Positions 6,341 through 7,345 of a stretch of DNA of 7,345 nt are shown here, piece after piece. The stretch spans positions 1 to 7,345 of the forward strand of contig CALVUU010000022.1 in the NCBI GenBank assembly GCA_944363655.1, given 5' to 3'. Origin of the DNA: an uncultured Bacilli bacterium. Lineage in GTDB: Bacteria; Bacillota_I; Bacilli_A; RF39; UBA660. Under the pieces are notes generated by a model, which saw nothing but the letters and a program-made list of their open reading frames with translations, was not told the origin of the DNA and did not search any database. Each line of letters opens with the position of its first letter. Positions within the stretch are counted from its first letter, which is position 1. The translations under genes and the position numbers were made by a program.

Positions 6341-6349
6341 TGATACAAT
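6341..6349 (+). promoter_or_regulatory. Probable extended -10 promoter for the Nudix-helicase unit
   Basis: TGATACAAT (6341-6349) fits the extended -10 TGnTAnnnT, with TACAAT five of six to consensus. No good -35 is visible at 16-18 bases, as is common for extended -10 promoters. It is in the only sizeable gap (53 bases) between the DUF3800 gene and the Nudix gene. No terminator precedes it, so read-through from the Hachiman operon is also possible. Confidence 0.5.
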
Positions 6350-6367
6350 AACATAAAGGTGGTTTAT

Positions 6368-6754
6368 ATGATAAGAGTAGTAGCTGCTTTAATTGAAAAT
6401 GAGAATAAAGTTTTAATAGCAAGACGTTCTTCTGGTGATCCTAATGTATTTGGAAAGTGGGAATTTCCTGGCGGAAAAGTAGAACCAGATGAAAATGAAA
6501 TGCATGCTATTGAAAGAGAAATAAAAGAAGAATTTGAACTTATAATTAAAGCTAAAGAATTTATAATTAATAATGTATGTGAATATCCAACTAAGGTTGT
6601 GGATTTGAGACTATATAAATGTGAATATGTATCTGGTGAATTTAATTTACATGATCATTCTGAGTATAAATGGGTAGATAAAGAAGAGTTATTAGAATAT
6701 GATTTGGCTCCAGCTGATATTCCTTTAGCAGAGTATGTAAAGAAGGTGAAGTAA
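6368..6754 (+). CDS. MutT-like Nudix nucleoside triphosphate pyrophosphohydrolase
   Basis: The 128-residue protein resembles the 8-oxo-dGTP/CTP diphosphatase group (MutT, NudG): MIRVVAALIENENKVLIARR, then WEFPGGKVEP leading into a complete Nudix box at residues 36-58 (G36, E42, R50, E51, I52, E54, E55, L58), and the late WVDKEEL and APAD elements of this subgroup. The glycine of the G-U pair is E57, while the Mg2+-binding glutamates are present. The enzyme would hydrolyse (deoxy)nucleoside triphosphates to the monophosphate. Which base it prefers cannot be read from sequence. The start is ATG 6368 after AAGGTGG (6356-6362); the GTG at 6359 is inside this site. Its stop overlaps the ATG of the next gene by one base (TAATG), so the two are translationally coupled. 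This pairing with a PLD-helicase suggests a role in that module rather than general nucleotide sanitation. Confidence 0.87.
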   Translation: MIRVVAALIENENKVLIARRSSGDPNVFGKWEFPGGKVEPDENEMHAIEREIKEEFELIIKAKEFIINNVCEYPTKVVDLRLYKCEYVSGEFNLHDHSEYKWVDKEELLEYDLAPADIPLAEYVKKVK

Positions 6755-7345
6755 TGAAAGATGGTATTTATGAACAACTTTTAAATAATGAACTAAAAAT
6801 TAAATTAAATAATTCAGAATTCTTTTATAAAACTAACACGATTTTAAGATCTCCGGAAAATGCTAAGAATTTAATAACAGAATATTTAAAAGAAGTAACA
6901 AGAAAAGCTATGGATTGTATTCAAGAAAAAAATGTAGATGTAGAAGATAGCGAAAGAGTGCTAAAAGAAATTGAAATTTGTAATGAAATATTAGATCTCT
7001 TAAGAACAAAATTAGATTTTGATGAGTATAAAAACTTAGATTTATCTATGGATGCAGAAGTTTTAGAATATGCGTTTAAAAAATTAAATAATAATTCATT
7101 TGATGGGAAAAATATTGTTAGACCAGTTACTTCATTAGTAGAACCAACTTTATTTACAAATAGTTCTAAAGAAATTTCTTTGTTATCAGAGTTAAGAAAA
7201 GAAATAGCTTCATCTGATGAAGTGATGCTATTAGTTTCTTTTATAAGAATGACAGGATTAATGCCTATTTATGAAGATTTAAAAGAATTTACCGCTAAAG
7301 GTAAAAAGTTAAGAGTTATTTCTACAACTTATACTAAAGCTACAG
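6754..7345 (+). CDS. PLD-domain/helicase (DUF3427-type) protein, N-terminal part only
   Basis: The frame opens at ATG 6754, overlapping the Nudix stop by one base, with AAGGTG (6743-6748) as ribosome binding site. It stays open to the window end, giving 197 residues. Residues 1-140 are a helical charged region. From about 145 the sequence LLSELRKEIASSDEVMLLVS, then FIRMTGL, then KKLRVISTTYTKAT resembles the start of the phospholipase D-like (HKD nuclease, COG3886) domain that precedes a superfamily 2 helicase and DUF3427 in large bacterial proteins, where the text normally continues TD. The helicase motifs and HKD motif themselves lie beyond the window, so they are not seen. Such proteins are about 900-1000 residues, act in the cytoplasm on nucleic acid, and are common in defence islands. 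The linked Nudix gene supports this reading. It could alternatively be a stand-alone PLD-like protein. Confidence 0.75.
   Translation, partial: MKDGIYEQLLNNELKIKLNNSEFFYKTNTILRSPENAKNLITEYLKEVTRKAMDCIQEKNVDVEDSERVLKEIEICNEILDLLRTKLDFDEYKNLDLSMDAEVLEYAFKKLNNNSFDGKNIVRPVTSLVEPTLFTNSSKEISLLSELRKEIASSDEVMLLVSFIRMTGLMPIYEDLKEFTAKGKKLRVISTTYTKAT

Overview
The window is strongly AT-rich, has clear AGGAGG-type Shine-Dalgarno sites before nearly every start, uses TGG for tryptophan with the standard stops, and has all its genes on the + strand. This points to a low-GC Firmicute (Clostridia, Bacilli or Erysipelotrichia type). I cannot name the species. The content is an accessory region: a damaged housekeeping-like cluster, a truncated cell-wall amidase, then a defence island.

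Left part (1-1470): three small genes in one direction with short gaps. They are the C-terminal two thirds of an S51 (dipeptidase E-like) peptidase, a Nudix hydrolase, and a HAD-type 5'-nucleotidase (NT5C-like) broken by a one-base shift at an A7 run. Next comes a non-coding stretch (1471-1747) with several perfect inverted repeats and a rho-independent terminator, then the first 93 codons of an Amidase_3 N-acetylmuramoyl-L-alanine amidase, which stops abruptly after the second zinc histidine. That abrupt stop looks like a recombination or insertion junction.

Middle part (2174-6314): a consensus -10 promoter is followed within about ten bases by a strong intrinsic terminator, which ends only a few bases before the ribosome binding site of the next gene. 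Then come hamA (DUF1837 PD-(D/E)xK nuclease) and hamB (superfamily 2 helicase), overlapping by 8 bases. Together they are a complete Hachiman antiphage system. A DUF3800 protein (predicted RNase H-like fold) follows 21 bases later, apparently as a third gene of the operon.

Right part (6315-7345): a probable extended -10 promoter starts a second unit, a MutT-like Nudix hydrolase overlapping by one base the start of a large protein. The visible 197 residues of that protein match the N-terminal region and beginning of the PLD (HKD nuclease) domain found in PLD-helicase-DUF3427 defence proteins. The gene runs off the window.

The points most worth following are the terminator-in-leader in front of Hachiman, the added DUF3800 gene, the Nudix plus PLD-helicase unit next door, and the truncated amidase as a possible island boundary.
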